From NCBI RefSeq assembly GCF_019038435.1, contig NZ_JAGPOX010000009.1:42593-106592 (forward strand): a DNA stretch of 64,000 nt. The letters run 5' to 3'. The position numbers and the translations under genes are program-made. The stretch is from Nocardia alni. GTDB lineage: Bacteria > Actinomycetota > Actinomycetes > Mycobacteriales > Mycobacteriaceae. The notes beneath the pieces were generated by a model. It saw only the letters and a list, made by a program, of their open reading frames with translations, did not search any database and had not been told where the DNA came from. Of the stretch, positions 43,303-52,245 are shown one piece after another (the stretch's first letter is position 1; each line of letters starts with the position of its first letter).

Positions 43303-44125
43303 CCGAGTAATTCCCTGTCCGTCGTTCCATGAAGGCGTTCACGGCTTCTCGATGATCGGCGGTGTGGTGCGCGATCGCCTGCATGGCCGCGGACATCTCG
43401 AGCAGTTGATCGAGGCTCTGGTGTTGTGCCTCGCGCAGCAGCTTTTTCGCCATCCGCACCGCGACGGGCGGGTTCACCGCGATTCGCCGCGCCAAAGCCA
43501 GTGCCTCGTCGAGCAATTGGTCCGGTTCCACGACGCGTGACACCATTCCCCAGTCCAGGGCGGTGGCCGCGTCGACCCGGTCGCCGGTCAGCGCCATCTC
43601 CGCGGCGCGGGCCGGGCCGATCACCCGGGGCAGGAACCAGGCGCCGCCGTCACCCGGAATGATGCCGAGCTTCACGAAACTCTCCGCGAAAAAGGCGTTG
43701 GACGAGGCGATGCGCAGGTCGCACATCATCGCCAGATCGCATCCGGCCCCGACGGCGGGACCGTTCACCGCCGCCACGAGCGGCACCTCGCAGGCGTACA
43801 ACGCGCGGGGGATGCGCTGGATGCCGTCCCGGTATCCGGTCCGCTGCTGGTGCGACGCGCCGCCGAAAAGTCCGGCGCCGGAGGCCATATCCTTCACATT
43901 GCCGCCGGCCGAGAACGCCGTTCCGGCGCCGGTGAGTACCACGGCCCGGACCGTCCGGTCGCGGTTCGCCCGGTCGGCCGCCTCGACCAGCGCGCCGACG
44001 ATCTCGTCGCCGGAGATCGCGTTGCGTGTCTCGGGCGAATTCAGCGTCCAGGTCTCGATGTCGCCGTCACGCTCGACGGCCAGGGGGGTATCCACAGAGT
44101 TGCTCATCTCAGCAGTGTCGCTCAT
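43295..44125 (-). CDS. Enoyl-CoA hydratase/isomerase family protein
   Basis: A 276-residue crotonase. [20 protein letters not shown] and [20 protein letters not shown] form the oxyanion hole, and [21 protein letters not shown] contains the usual catalytic Asp/Gly-Gly region. The start is ATG 44125, three bases from the ACAD stop at 44127; an in-frame ATG at 44107 is an alternative. Between racemase and acyl-CoA dehydrogenase genes, it should hydrate the enoyl-CoA formed by the ACAD pair. Confidence 0.92.
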   Translation of the reverse strand: MSDTAEMSNSVDTPLAVERDGDIETWTLNSPETRNAISGDEIVGALVEAADRANRDRTVRAVVLTGAGTAFSAGGNVKDMASGAGLFGGASHQQRTGYRDGIQRIPRALYACEVPLVAAVNGPAVGAGCDLAMMCDLRIASSNAFFAESFVKLGIIPGDGGAWFLPRVIGPARAAEMALTGDRVDAATALDWGMVSRVVEPDQLLDEALALARRIAVNPPVAVRMAKKLLREAQHQSLDQLLEMSAAMQAIAHHTADHREAVNAFMERRTGNYSGD

Positions 44126-44126
44126 C

Positions 44127-45134
44127 TCAGACCGCCGCCAGCGCAGTGGCCGGTGCATGCCAGGACGCGTAGACCCGTTCGCGGTGCTCGTCGGTGGTGC
44201 CCCACGCGTTGAGCAGGCTCCAGATCCGCATCAGGTACAGGTGCAGATCGGCCTCCATCGTGTAGCCGATGGCGCCATGGCATTGCAGTGCCGCCTTGGC
44301 GGCGGTGCGGGCCGCCTTGTTGGCGGTGACCTTCGCCATCGAGCACAGCGTGGACGCGCCGGCGTCATCGGCCGACAACGCCCATGCGGCGGCCTCGGTG
44401 AGCGGGCGCGCCATTTCGACGGCGACATGGGCGTTGGCCAGATGATGCTTGACCGCTTGAAAACTGCCGATCGGGGCGCCGAATTGGGTTCTGTTCCCGG
44501 TGTATTCGACGGTCATCTCCGTCGCCCTGGCCGACAACCCCAGCAGCACAGCCGCGGTTCCGAGCGCCGCTCGGTCGGCCGCCAGCCGAATCGCCGCGGC
44601 GACGTCGTGCCCGTCGGCGACCGGCACGGCCGCGGCCAGCGTATCCGCATCCAGTCGCGCCACCGCACGGGAGTCGTCGAGGGATTCCAGCGGGGTCCGC
44701 TCGCCCAGGTCCACCCGGAGGATCGCGTCGCCCCGCAGCAGCAGCGCGTGACGCGCGCCGATGTAGGGCATCACGTCCGATCGCGACACGGTGATCGGCT
44801 CGCGGAGAAAATCATTGCCGCGCAGCAGCTCCGGAGCGAAGGCACTCAGCAGCGGGATGGCCACTGCGGCGTGCTCGACGATCGGGCCGGGCGCGGCGGC
44901 GCGCCCGACCTGTTCGAGTGCGCCGGTCAGCTCCAGTTCGCTGCCCGCCCCGCCCAGTTCCTCGGGGGCCAGCATGGTGAGCAGCCCGAGGTCGGTGAGT
45001 CCGTTCCACAGATCACGGGGTATGCCGTGCGTCGACCATGCCTCGCGGACCACCTGCGGGGTCGCGGCCCGGGCGAGGAAGCCCCGGGTGGCCTCGGCGA
45101 ACGCCAGTTGTTCGTCGGTCGGTGCGAATCGCAT
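44127..45134 (-). CDS. Acyl-CoA dehydrogenase, small subunit-type (FadE29-like)
   Basis: A 335-residue ACAD, shorter than the usual ~385. It opens MRFAPTDEQLAFAEATRGFL and has NRTQFGAPIGSFQAVKHHLA and ALQCHGAIGYTMEADLHLYL. No clear catalytic Glu is visible in the expected loop (SLLNAWG region). Adjacent (3 bp) to a larger ACAD, it matches the alpha2-beta2 heterotetramers known for sterol-ring or side-chain acyl-CoAs in mycobacteria (FadE28/FadE29-type). I infer that the two form one enzyme. Confidence 0.88.
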   Translation of the reverse strand: MRFAPTDEQLAFAEATRGFLARAATPQVVREAWSTHGIPRDLWNGLTDLGLLTMLAPEELGGAGSELELTGALEQVGRAAAPGPIVEHAAVAIPLLSAFAPELLRGNDFLREPITVSRSDVMPYIGARHALLLRGDAILRVDLGERTPLESLDDSRAVARLDADTLAAAVPVADGHDVAAAIRLAADRAALGTAAVLLGLSARATEMTVEYTGNRTQFGAPIGSFQAVKHHLANAHVAVEMARPLTEAAAWALSADDAGASTLCSMAKVTANKAARTAAKAALQCHGAIGYTMEADLHLYLMRIWSLLNAWGTTDEHRERVYASWHAPATALAAV

Positions 45135-45137
45135 TGC

Positions 45138-46274
45138 TTATCTCCTCGGCATTCCCAGTACTCGTTCGGCCACGATGTTGCGCTGAATCTCGTTGGTGCC
45201 CGCGAAGATCGGGGTCGCCATCGAGGTGATGAAGCCGTGCCACCAGGGCCCGTCGATCTCGGCGTCGTCACCGAGCAGATCCAGTGCGGTCTCGTGCATG
45301 TGCACGTCCATCTCGGACCAGAAGATCTTGTTGCCGCTGGACTCCGAGCCGATCTGACCGCCGTCGGCGATGCGGGTCATGGTCTTCATCGAGCCGTAGC
45401 GGTAGGCCTGCGCCGCGATCCACGCGTCGACGACATCGCGTTTGGCCATGGGGGAGGGGTGATCCGAGCGTTCGTAGAGCTGGGCGAGCCGGTCGGCGGC
45501 GGCCATGAACCGCCCGGGGGACCGCAGGATGAGCCCCCGTTCGGAGCCGGTCGTCGCCATCGCGACCCGCCAGCCGTTTCCGGCGCCGCCGAGCACGTCG
45601 GCGTCGGGGACGAACACGTCGTCGAAGAAGATCTCGCCGAAACCCGTCTCGTTCCCGAGCTTGCGCACCGGCCGCACGGTGACGCCCGGCGCGCGCAGGT
45701 CGATCAGCAGATACGACAGGCCGTGGTGCCGGGTCGAGTCGGGGTCGGTGCGGACCAGCGCGAAGAGCCGGTCGCAGAACGGCGCGCGCGTGCTCCACGT
45801 TTTCTGGCCGTTGACGCGCCAGCCGCCGGCCGCGTCGTCGCGCTCACCGCGGACCCGGACCCCGGCCAGGTCGCTGCCCGCCTCCGGCTCCGACCAGCCC
45901 TGCGCCCACATGTCCTCGACGCCCGCGATGCGCGGCAGCAGCGCGTCCCGCTGCTCGGGCGTGCCGAATTCGAACAGCGACGGCGCCAGCAGGAACATGC
46001 CGTTCTGTGCCGCGCGCGGGCCCAGACCGGCCGCGAAGTACTCCTCCTCGAAGATCATCCACTCCCAGAGGCTCAGGCCGCGTCCGCCGTACTCGACCGG
46101 CCAGGACACCGCCGCCCACCCGCCCTCGAACAGGGTGCGTTCCCACTCCCGGTTGATCGCGAAGCCGCGCTCGGTATCCGGCGAGGGCAGCGGCTGCGCG
46201 GGCCGGTTGGCCAGCAGCCAGTCACGAGCCTCCATCCGGAACTCGTGATCGGACCGGGACTCGTTCAGATCCAC
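45138..46274 (-). CDS. Acyl-CoA dehydrogenase, large subunit-type (FadE28-like)
   Basis: A 378-residue ACAD. FAD and substrate elements include WSEPEAGSDLAGVRVRGE, QKTWSTRAPFCDRLFALVRT and ATTGSERGLILRSPGRF; the C-terminus has GTNEIQRNIVAERVLGMP, with Glu in the standard position. The start is set at GTG 46274 because GAGGTG lies just upstream; earlier GTG/TTG codons are in frame. The motif TTATGAGAC (46294-46302) sits immediately upstream. Probably the catalytic half of the heteromeric dehydrogenase with the 44127 gene. Confidence 0.92.
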   Translation of the reverse strand: MDLNESRSDHEFRMEARDWLLANRPAQPLPSPDTERGFAINREWERTLFEGGWAAVSWPVEYGGRGLSLWEWMIFEEEYFAAGLGPRAAQNGMFLLAPSLFEFGTPEQRDALLPRIAGVEDMWAQGWSEPEAGSDLAGVRVRGERDDAAGGWRVNGQKTWSTRAPFCDRLFALVRTDPDSTRHHGLSYLLIDLRAPGVTVRPVRKLGNETGFGEIFFDDVFVPDADVLGGAGNGWRVAMATTGSERGLILRSPGRFMAAADRLAQLYERSDHPSPMAKRDVVDAWIAAQAYRYGSMKTMTRIADGGQIGSESSGNKIFWSEMDVHMHETALDLLGDDAEIDGPWWHGFITSMATPIFAGTNEIQRNIVAERVLGMPRR

Positions 46275-46293
46275 GTCATTCACCTCGCAATAG

Positions 46294-46302
46294 TTATGAG
46301 AC
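46294..46302. promoter_or_regulatory. TTATGAGAC regulon element, copy 2
   Basis: Located 20 bp upstream of the ACAD start (46274). It shares the 13-mer TAGTTATGAGACA exactly with the copy at 52860. It is followed by AAGCTATCTTATAA, which is weakly symmetric with it (TTATGAGA versus TTATAAGA on the other strand), so the full operator may be a ~23-bp palindrome. Confidence 0.55.
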
Positions 46303-46391
46303 AAGCTATCTTATAAATATACCGCGTGCAATTGCGGACGGCGACGCCGCCGAGGCCGATCACCTCGACAGCGTCGCCGTGCGGAGTTGCA

Positions 46392-47366
46392 TCAGGCCGC
46401 TGGCAGCGCTGCCACCAAGCGGCCGGAAACCCGGCCCGCGGCCAGTTCGCTCAGCCCCTCGGGGATGTCGTCGAAGCCGACCGTGCGCGCGGCGATCACC
46501 AGGTCGCCCGAGGCGATCATCTCCAGCACCGCGGCGACATCGGCGGGGTCGCCGGGAGGAGTCGAGCCGACGAGCGTCACGTAGTTGGAGACCAGGTCGT
46601 GCGCGGCGAAGGTCACCTCGGGCTTGCCGAGTCCGACCAGGACGACCCTGCCGCCCTTGCGCACCGCCTTCAGCGCGCCCGCTGTCGTGGTGGAGAAGCC
46701 GGCGTAGTCGACGACCAGATCCAGTTCGCGACCCTCCAGTTCGGAGATATCGGCGACGATCTCGGTCAGGCCGCGCTCCCGTGCCGCGTCCCAGACATCG
46801 CGTTTGGGCTCGATGCCGATCACCTTCGCGCCCTTGATGACGCCGATGCGCGCACCGGTGAGGCCGAGGCCGCCCAGCCCGATCACGCCGACGGTCATGC
46901 CGGCTCGTACACCGCCGGAGTTGACGATGCCGTTGTACGAGGTCACGCCCGCATCGGTCGCCGCTGCCGCCTGCTCATAGCTGATGCCGTCGAGTATGCG
47001 AACCAGGCGGGTCGCCGTCACGATCATGTACTCGGCGTAGGCGCCGTCACGGGTCACGCCGGGAGAGTCGTCGGACGAGATGGCCGATACCACCCGGTCC
47101 CCGACCTCCCAACCGCTCACGCCGGGGCCGATCTCCACGATGTCGCCCGCGGCCTCGTGGCCGAGGATCATCGGCAGTCCGGGCAGGATATGGGTCAAGG
47201 TGCCGTCCATGAAGCCGACGTCGCTGTGGCACAGGCCCGAGGCCCGGACGCTGACCAGAACCTCGCCGGGGCCCGGCGTCGGTCGGTCGACGACGGCGCT
47301 GCGCAGCGGCTGGTCGACGGCGTCGAACAGCCACGCGCGCATGGTTTTCACTGAGTTGTCCGGCAT
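46392..47366 (-). CDS. Medium-chain alcohol dehydrogenase lacking the structural zinc lobe
   Basis: A 324-residue MDR protein. Catalytic zinc ligands are in ASGLCHSDVG and LGHEAAGDIV, and the NAD site is VIGLGGLGLTGARIGVIKG. Where the four structural cysteines usually follow GDRV, the sequence reads VVSAISSDDSPGVTRDGAYA, so the structural zinc is absent. The start is ATG 47366 behind GAAAGGAA. It is 17 bp after an aldehyde dehydrogenase gene; together they could take an alcohol to the acid. Some CoA-ester dehydrogenases share this architecture. Confidence 0.92.
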   Translation of the reverse strand: MPDNSVKTMRAWLFDAVDQPLRSAVVDRPTPGPGEVLVSVRASGLCHSDVGFMDGTLTHILPGLPMILGHEAAGDIVEIGPGVSGWEVGDRVVSAISSDDSPGVTRDGAYAEYMIVTATRLVRILDGISYEQAAAATDAGVTSYNGIVNSGGVRAGMTVGVIGLGGLGLTGARIGVIKGAKVIGIEPKRDVWDAARERGLTEIVADISELEGRELDLVVDYAGFSTTTAGALKAVRKGGRVVLVGLGKPEVTFAAHDLVSNYVTLVGSTPPGDPADVAAVLEMIASGDLVIAARTVGFDDIPEGLSELAAGRVSGRLVAALPAA

Positions 47367-47382
47367 ATCGTTTCCTTTCTCG

Positions 47383-48861
47383 TCATTCGAGCAGTTTCCG
47401 GACCGCAGCGAGCTCTGCGGCGATAGCTTGATCGAAGCCAGCTTCGACCTCGGCGTCGGCCACGCCAGCGCCCACCGCGCCGTCGGCGAAGCTTCGATCA
47501 CCGTCCACGGTGGCCACGGTACGCCGGTGCGTGAACTCGTCGAATCCGAACTTTCCGTGGTACGCACCGTATCCGGAGCCGCCGACACCGCCGAAGGGCG
47601 CGCCCGGAACCACCTGGTGAGCGAAGACGTCGTTGCGTGTGACACCTCCCGAATTAGTGTATGCCAGGAGATAGCTGTAGTCGCCGTTCTCGGCGCCGAA
47701 CCAGTAGGCGCCCAGCGGCGAGGGGCGGCTGGTGATGTGACTGACCGCCTCGCGCACGTCGGAGTAGGAATACACGGCGATCACCGGCCCGAAGATTTCC
47801 TCCCGGGACACCGCGGCCTCGTCGGGTACGTCCAGGAGGATGGTGGGCGGGATCAACCGGGACTCCCGCGCCGGGAGCAGGTCGTTCTCGTGCTCGGCGG
47901 TCACGGAGATCTTGGTGGCGCCCTTGGCGACCGCGTCGTCGATGAGGCCGATCACTCGGTCGTAGTTGCGGTCGTTGACCATGCTCACCGCGCCGGCGTT
48001 GTCCAGATAGGTCGGGAAGATCTCCCGGAACGCGCCTTGCAGCGCGGTCAGGAACACCTCGAGCCGCTCCCGCGGCACGAAGACGTAATCGGGGCACAGG
48101 CAGATCTGCCCGCCGTTCATCATCCGGCCCAGCGCGATGCGGTGCGCGGCGACGGCGATGTCGGCGTCGCGTCCGAGCACGACGGGGTTCTTGCCGCCCA
48201 GTTCCAGCGTCAGCGGGACCAGGTTGCGCCCGGCCGCGGCGGCGATCGCGCGGCCCGCGGCGGGTGATCCGGTCACCAGCAGGTGATCCAGGGGAAGGGC
48301 GGAGAAGGCCTGCGCGGTGGCCAGATCGCCCACCACCACGGCCAGTTCGGATTCGTCGAAGTGGCGGCCCACCGCGTCGGCGAAGATCTTTCCGGTCCGC
48401 GGGTGGGTCTCGGGGAATTTCAGGATCACCCGGTTGCCCGCGGCGAGCGCGGGCAGCGCCGGTTGCACGGTGAGCGTGACCGGAAAGTTCCAGGCGCCCA
48501 TGACCCCGACGACGCCCTTGGGTTTCTGCTGGATGAACGCCGGGACCGGGCCGTCGAGGTGGACCGGCCGCATCCATTCCTCGAGGCGCTCCCGGGTGTC
48601 CTTGGCGTCGTTGACCCAGGCCAGCACGTCGAACAGCTTCGACAGGCCGGTGGGGCGGGCGCCGTAGTCCTGGGCGAGTGCGGTGGCGAGGTCGTCGGCG
48701 ACCTCGAGGATCGCGAGCATCAGGCGGTTGATGCGGTCGCGGCGGATCTCGGCGCTCGGGTCGCCGTCGCGGTGGTGGGCCGCGCGCTGCACGGTGACGA
48801 TGCGCTCGAGTTCGGCGAGGTCGACGTGTTCGGTGACGACGTCGGAAACAGGTGTGTTCAT
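47383..48861 (-). CDS. Aldehyde dehydrogenase (coniferyl-aldehyde-type)
   Basis: A 492-residue ALDH. MGAWNFPVTLTVQPALPALA, the general base in LTLELGGKNPVVLG, and the catalytic cysteine in NGGQICLCPDYVFVP (the CLCPDY pattern is typical of coniferyl/fatty-aldehyde dehydrogenases). The closing signature GGVGGSGYGAYHGKFGFDEF is also family-typical. The start is ATG 48861. It is adjacent to the ADH and shares the operon with the kinase and thiolase genes. Confidence 0.93.
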   Translation of the reverse strand: MNTPVSDVVTEHVDLAELERIVTVQRAAHHRDGDPSAEIRRDRINRLMLAILEVADDLATALAQDYGARPTGLSKLFDVLAWVNDAKDTRERLEEWMRPVHLDGPVPAFIQQKPKGVVGVMGAWNFPVTLTVQPALPALAAGNRVILKFPETHPRTGKIFADAVGRHFDESELAVVVGDLATAQAFSALPLDHLLVTGSPAAGRAIAAAAGRNLVPLTLELGGKNPVVLGRDADIAVAAHRIALGRMMNGGQICLCPDYVFVPRERLEVFLTALQGAFREIFPTYLDNAGAVSMVNDRNYDRVIGLIDDAVAKGATKISVTAEHENDLLPARESRLIPPTILLDVPDEAAVSREEIFGPVIAVYSYSDVREAVSHITSRPSPLGAYWFGAENGDYSYLLAYTNSGGVTRNDVFAHQVVPGAPFGGVGGSGYGAYHGKFGFDEFTHRRTVATVDGDRSFADGAVGAGVADAEVEAGFDQAIAAELAAVRKLLE

Positions 48862-48916
48862 AGCGAGACTGTTCTGTCGATGGAGTGAGGAGCGGGTGTC
48901 CAGCGCGAGTTCCGGA

Positions 48917-49375
48917 TCATTCGATGTCGACCAGCAACCGGGTCAGTCGCAGGGTCGCGATGAGCCAGACGCCGTCGACACGGCGGTAGGTCTCGTGGTA
49001 GTGGCCGTAACCACGCGCCGTGCGGAACGGTGCGCCGGCGCCGGCGCGCAGCACGTCGGCCATCGCCCACGTGCCGGTGGCCTCGTCGGGGCCGGTCAGT
49101 GCGATTTCGGGCAGATATCCCTGATGCACGCTGACCAGGCCGGTCAGGCTGGTGCGGAGGAATTCCACCGTCTCGGCCCGGCCGGTGACCGGGGGCTCGG
49201 AGTACGTCGCCCCGGGCTCGGTCGCCGCCGTTCCGCCGCGGACGTCGAACACGACGTCCTCGGTCAGCACGGTCGCGAACGAATCCCAGTCTTTCGTGTC
49301 GATGAAGCGGAAGTACCGTGCCTTGAGGTCTTCGATGGCTTCGATATCGCGCAGGGCGTCGGGGGTCTCGATCAT
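48917..49375 (-). CDS. SnoaL-like/NTF2-fold protein
   Basis: A 152-residue SnoaL_4-type protein: IEDLKARYFRFIDTKDWDSF, LTEDVVFDVRGG, and YHETYRRVDGVWLIATLRLT. Compact alpha+beta cone fold expected. It may act as an isomerase or dehydratase on a pathway intermediate. The start is ATG 49375, 11 bp from the kinase stop. Confidence 0.88.
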   Translation of the reverse strand: MIETPDALRDIEAIEDLKARYFRFIDTKDWDSFATVLTEDVVFDVRGGTAATEPGATYSEPPVTGRAETVEFLRTSLTGLVSVHQGYLPEIALTGPDEATGTWAMADVLRAGAGAPFRTARGYGHYHETYRRVDGVWLIATLRLTRLLVDIE

Positions 49376-49386
49376 GAGATGCCTGT

Positions 49387-50547
49387 TCAGAACGCGTCGA
49401 GCGCGTCGTAGTCATCGATGGCCGCGCCGATCCGGCGCAGCATTTCGAAGGTCAGTTCTTCCCGTTGCATGGGAGCCATATCGTCGGTGGGGACGAGGGT
49501 GATGGTCCAGAAGGCGAGCGAAGTGAACAGCTGCTGGCGGATGTTCAGCATCGCCTCGTCGAAGGACAGGCCGGCGACGCCCTTGTGCGTCATCAGGTCC
49601 AGATAGTGATGCAGCAGATCCGGCAGCCATTCGCGGCGTTGTTCGACGGTGAGCGCGGTCGTCATCGCGTAGACGAAGTCCCGGCTCCAGTGGCCGATGG
49701 TCGCGATCTGCCAGTCCGTCAGCCCCATTCGGCCGTCGTCACGGATGTACCAGTTTCGGAAATGGACGTCGCTGTGCAGGAGCGTCTGCGGCAATTCCGC
49801 GTGGCGGTCCACCGATTTCTGTGTGGCGGGCCAGATTTCGGCACGGCGGGCGAACAGGCGGTCCGACAGCACCGGCTGCGCCTTGACGAAACCGGCGTCG
49901 CACGCCTCGGGGAAGCCGGGAGTGGAGGTGAGGGTGGTCCAGAAGTCCGGCCAGGTCTTGAACGGCAGCTCCGGTCCGCCCAAATCCGGGCTGGCGTAGA
50001 AACGGGAGTGCAGACCGGCCAGCAGGCCCACCATATCCTCGGCCTGCGCCCGGGTGAGGGTGGTGCGCTCGTCGGGGAATCGCGCGGTCTCGCCGAGATC
50101 CTCCATCACGATCAGATACGCGTAGCTCGTGGGATCGAAACCCGCGTACCAGGTCTTCGGCACCTCGATATCCAGCTTGTGCCGCACGTTGCGGTAGAAC
50201 TCCGCCTCGGCCCGGGCGACGTCGAGAATGCCCAGGATGACCCGGTTTTCGAGTTTTTCGGCGGCCTTGCAGAAGATGCTGGCCGGCAGTCCGGCGCGCG
50301 TGCCCGCCTCGTTGTAGGTCACGGTGACGCGGCGGCGGTTGGACGATCCGTCGTCGCGCGGCCCCAGATCGAATCCGGTCACGGCGGCGCGCGGGGTGTT
50401 CCGGCACAGCACCGCGGTCAGCCATTCGGTGGTGAGTGCGTCGTATGTCGGTGGGATCTCGTGGAATTCGGTCACGCGCGCGGCGTTGTCGTTGTGCGCC
50501 TTGGTGACCTCGTCCATGAAGGCACGAGTGTCGGTGTTGGTGGTCAC
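49387..50547 (-). CDS. APH-like phosphotransferase (ACAD10/11-kinase type)
   Basis: A 386-residue APH-family kinase. The catalytic loop is LLHSDVHFRNWYI (HxDxHxxN) and the metal-binding segment is MGLTDWQIATIGHWSRDFVYA. The N-lobe carries IFCKAAEKLENRV and YLIVMEDLGE. Related by fold to the kinase at 28359 but clearly divergent in sequence. Two such kinases in one island support a phosphorylation step on a hydroxyacyl-CoA. The start is set at GTG 50547 with AAGGA upstream; a TTG two codons earlier is possible. Confidence 0.88.
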   Translation of the reverse strand: MTTNTDTRAFMDEVTKAHNDNAARVTEFHEIPPTYDALTTEWLTAVLCRNTPRAAVTGFDLGPRDDGSSNRRRVTVTYNEAGTRAGLPASIFCKAAEKLENRVILGILDVARAEAEFYRNVRHKLDIEVPKTWYAGFDPTSYAYLIVMEDLGETARFPDERTTLTRAQAEDMVGLLAGLHSRFYASPDLGGPELPFKTWPDFWTTLTSTPGFPEACDAGFVKAQPVLSDRLFARRAEIWPATQKSVDRHAELPQTLLHSDVHFRNWYIRDDGRMGLTDWQIATIGHWSRDFVYAMTTALTVEQRREWLPDLLHHYLDLMTHKGVAGLSFDEAMLNIRQQLFTSLAFWTITLVPTDDMAPMQREELTFEMLRRIGAAIDDYDALDAF

Positions 50548-50592
50548 AATCAAGGTCCTTGCTCGAAGCGTGCTGTGAGAGTTGGCGATTCG

Positions 50593-51786
50593 TCAGGTGG
50601 TGACGATGACCGCCGAACCGTGGCCGAACAGGCCCTGATTGATCGACATCCCGACCCGCGCACCGGCCACCTGCCGGGCGCCGGCCTCTCCGCGCAACTG
50701 CGTGGTCAGCTCGACCACCTGCGCGATCGCCTGCGCCGGAACGGCTTCGCCGAAACTCGCCAGGCCGCCGCTGGCGTTGACCGGGAGGCGGCCGCCGAGT
50801 TCGGTGACACCGTCGCGCAACAGCTTTTCGGCCTCGCCCGGCGCGCACAGGCCCAGGTGCTCGTACCAGTCCAGTTCCAGTGCGGTGGACAGGTCGTACA
50901 CCTCGGCGAGGTCGAGATCGCCCGGGCCCATACCGCTTTCGGTGTATGCGGCCGAGGCCAGCGCGGTCTTGAACCCCTCCTCGGGCGGGGCGACGGCCGC
51001 CGTCGAGTCGGTGGCGAAGTTCGGCATCTCGATGATGTCGTTGGGGAAGGTGGGGGAGGTGGTGGACAATCCAGCGATGCGGACCCGCGGCCGTTCGCCA
51101 CCGGCGGCGCGGCGCGCGAACTCCTCGCTGGCCAGGACGACGGCCGCCGCGCCGTCGCTGGTCGCGCACACGTCCAGCAGATGCAGCGGCTCGGAGACAT
51201 ACGGGCTCGCGAGCACCTCCTCGACGGTCACCACCTTGGTGAAGCGCGCGTTGGGATTGAGCGAGCCCGCCCGGCTGTTCTTCGCCTTCACCTGGGCGAA
51301 GTCGCGCTGGTCCGCGCCGTAGCACGAGATGCGGCGCTGCGCGTACAGGCCGAAGTACGTCGGGTTGGTCGCGCCGAGCAGCCGGAAGCGCAGCCAGTCG
51401 GGATCGCTCTCGTCGCCCCCGCCGAACGGTCCGAAGAAGCCCTTCGGCGTCACGTCGGCGCCGACGACCAGGGCGACGTCGCACAGGCCCGCGAGGATGT
51501 GCGCGCGGGCCGATTCGATCGCCTGCGCACCCGAGGCGCACGCCGCGAACGAACTGCTCAGGCGGGTGCCGTGGAATCCGAGATCCTGTGCGAACGCCGC
51601 CGCGCTGACCAGTCCGGGATAGCCGCCGCGCCAGGTGTTCGCGCCCGCGACGAGCTGGATATCGGACCATTCGACCCCGGCGTCGGCCAGCGCCGCGCGG
51701 GCGGCCACCCGGCCGTAGTCCAGGAACGATTTGCCGAACTTGCCCCACGGGTGCATGCCGACACCGAGTACGGTCACCCCGCTCAT
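50593..51786 (-). CDS. Thiolase-superfamily protein (SCPx/Ltp2-like thiolase or retro-aldolase)
   Basis: A 397-residue thiolase fold. The nucleophile region is SSFAACASGAQAIESARAHI. The C-terminal segment INQGLFGHGSAVIV lacks the second catalytic cysteine of biosynthetic/degradative thiolases (CxG). VYDLSTALELDWYEHLGLC carries a Tyr reminiscent of Ltp2. The start is ATG 51786, overlapping the DUF35 gene by 4 bp. A thiolase-DUF35 pair is the hallmark of steroid side-chain retro-aldolases (Ltp2-ChsH2) and some thiolases, so C-C cleavage of a beta-hydroxy- or beta-keto-acyl-CoA is expected. Confidence 0.88.
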   Translation of the reverse strand: MSGVTVLGVGMHPWGKFGKSFLDYGRVAARAALADAGVEWSDIQLVAGANTWRGGYPGLVSAAAFAQDLGFHGTRLSSSFAACASGAQAIESARAHILAGLCDVALVVGADVTPKGFFGPFGGGDESDPDWLRFRLLGATNPTYFGLYAQRRISCYGADQRDFAQVKAKNSRAGSLNPNARFTKVVTVEEVLASPYVSEPLHLLDVCATSDGAAAVVLASEEFARRAAGGERPRVRIAGLSTTSPTFPNDIIEMPNFATDSTAAVAPPEEGFKTALASAAYTESGMGPGDLDLAEVYDLSTALELDWYEHLGLCAPGEAEKLLRDGVTELGGRLPVNASGGLASFGEAVPAQAIAQVVELTTQLRGEAGARQVAGARVGMSINQGLFGHGSAVIVTT

Positions 51787-52223
51787 GCCGTGACTCCCGT
51801 CTGCTCGGAAACCTCGCGCGTCCATCGCCACACGAGCTGGATGCCGTCCTCGTCCTCGAGCAGTTGCTCGGTGCACAGGGTCACCGCGTCGCCCACCTCG
51901 ACCGGCGCGCTGAGCGGGCTGAGCTGGCCCAGGACGGTGAGACCGCCGTGTTCGAGTTCGACGGCGAGCACCACATACGGCTCGAACGGATCGGTCGAGA
52001 CGTAGGGCGCCGGTGGCCGATAGTGGTTACGCGTCCACGACCACACCGTGCCCCGGTGGGCCAGCGGCTGGGGTTGGAGTTCGGCGCTGCCGCAACGCGG
52101 GTTGCGGCAGTATTCCACGGTCGGTGGAAAGAACAGCGAACCGCAACGGGCGCAGGCCTTTCCGATCAGGCGGGTCGACTCGGCGTCGAACCACGCGGGC
52201 TGGGCGGAACGTGCAGGGGGCAT
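51783..52223 (-). CDS. DUF35 Zn-ribbon/OB-fold protein, thiolase/aldolase partner
   Basis: A 146-residue DUF35 protein. The rubredoxin-like zinc ribbon is CARCGSLFFPPTVEYC then CGSAEL, followed by an OB-fold (GTVWSWTRNHYRPPAPYV and FEPYVVLAVELEHGGLTVLG). These proteins form complexes with thiolase-like enzymes to build the acyl-CoA site. ATGA-type overlap with the thiolase gene shows coupling. The start is ATG 52223. Confidence 0.92.
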   Translation of the reverse strand: MPPARSAQPAWFDAESTRLIGKACARCGSLFFPPTVEYCRNPRCGSAELQPQPLAHRGTVWSWTRNHYRPPAPYVSTDPFEPYVVLAVELEHGGLTVLGQLSPLSAPVEVGDAVTLCTEQLLEDEDGIQLVWRWTREVSEQTGVTA

Positions 52224-52245
52224 CGGTGAACTTTCGTCTACTCGG

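Noticed and set aside
43563..46316. 917-residue plus-strand open frame
   Set aside because: Antisense shadow of the enoyl-CoA hydratase and two acyl-CoA dehydrogenase genes; arginine/glycine-rich with no domain.
49465..52005. 846-residue plus-strand open frame
   Set aside because: Antisense shadow of the APH-like kinase, thiolase and DUF35 genes, all of which have clear motifs.
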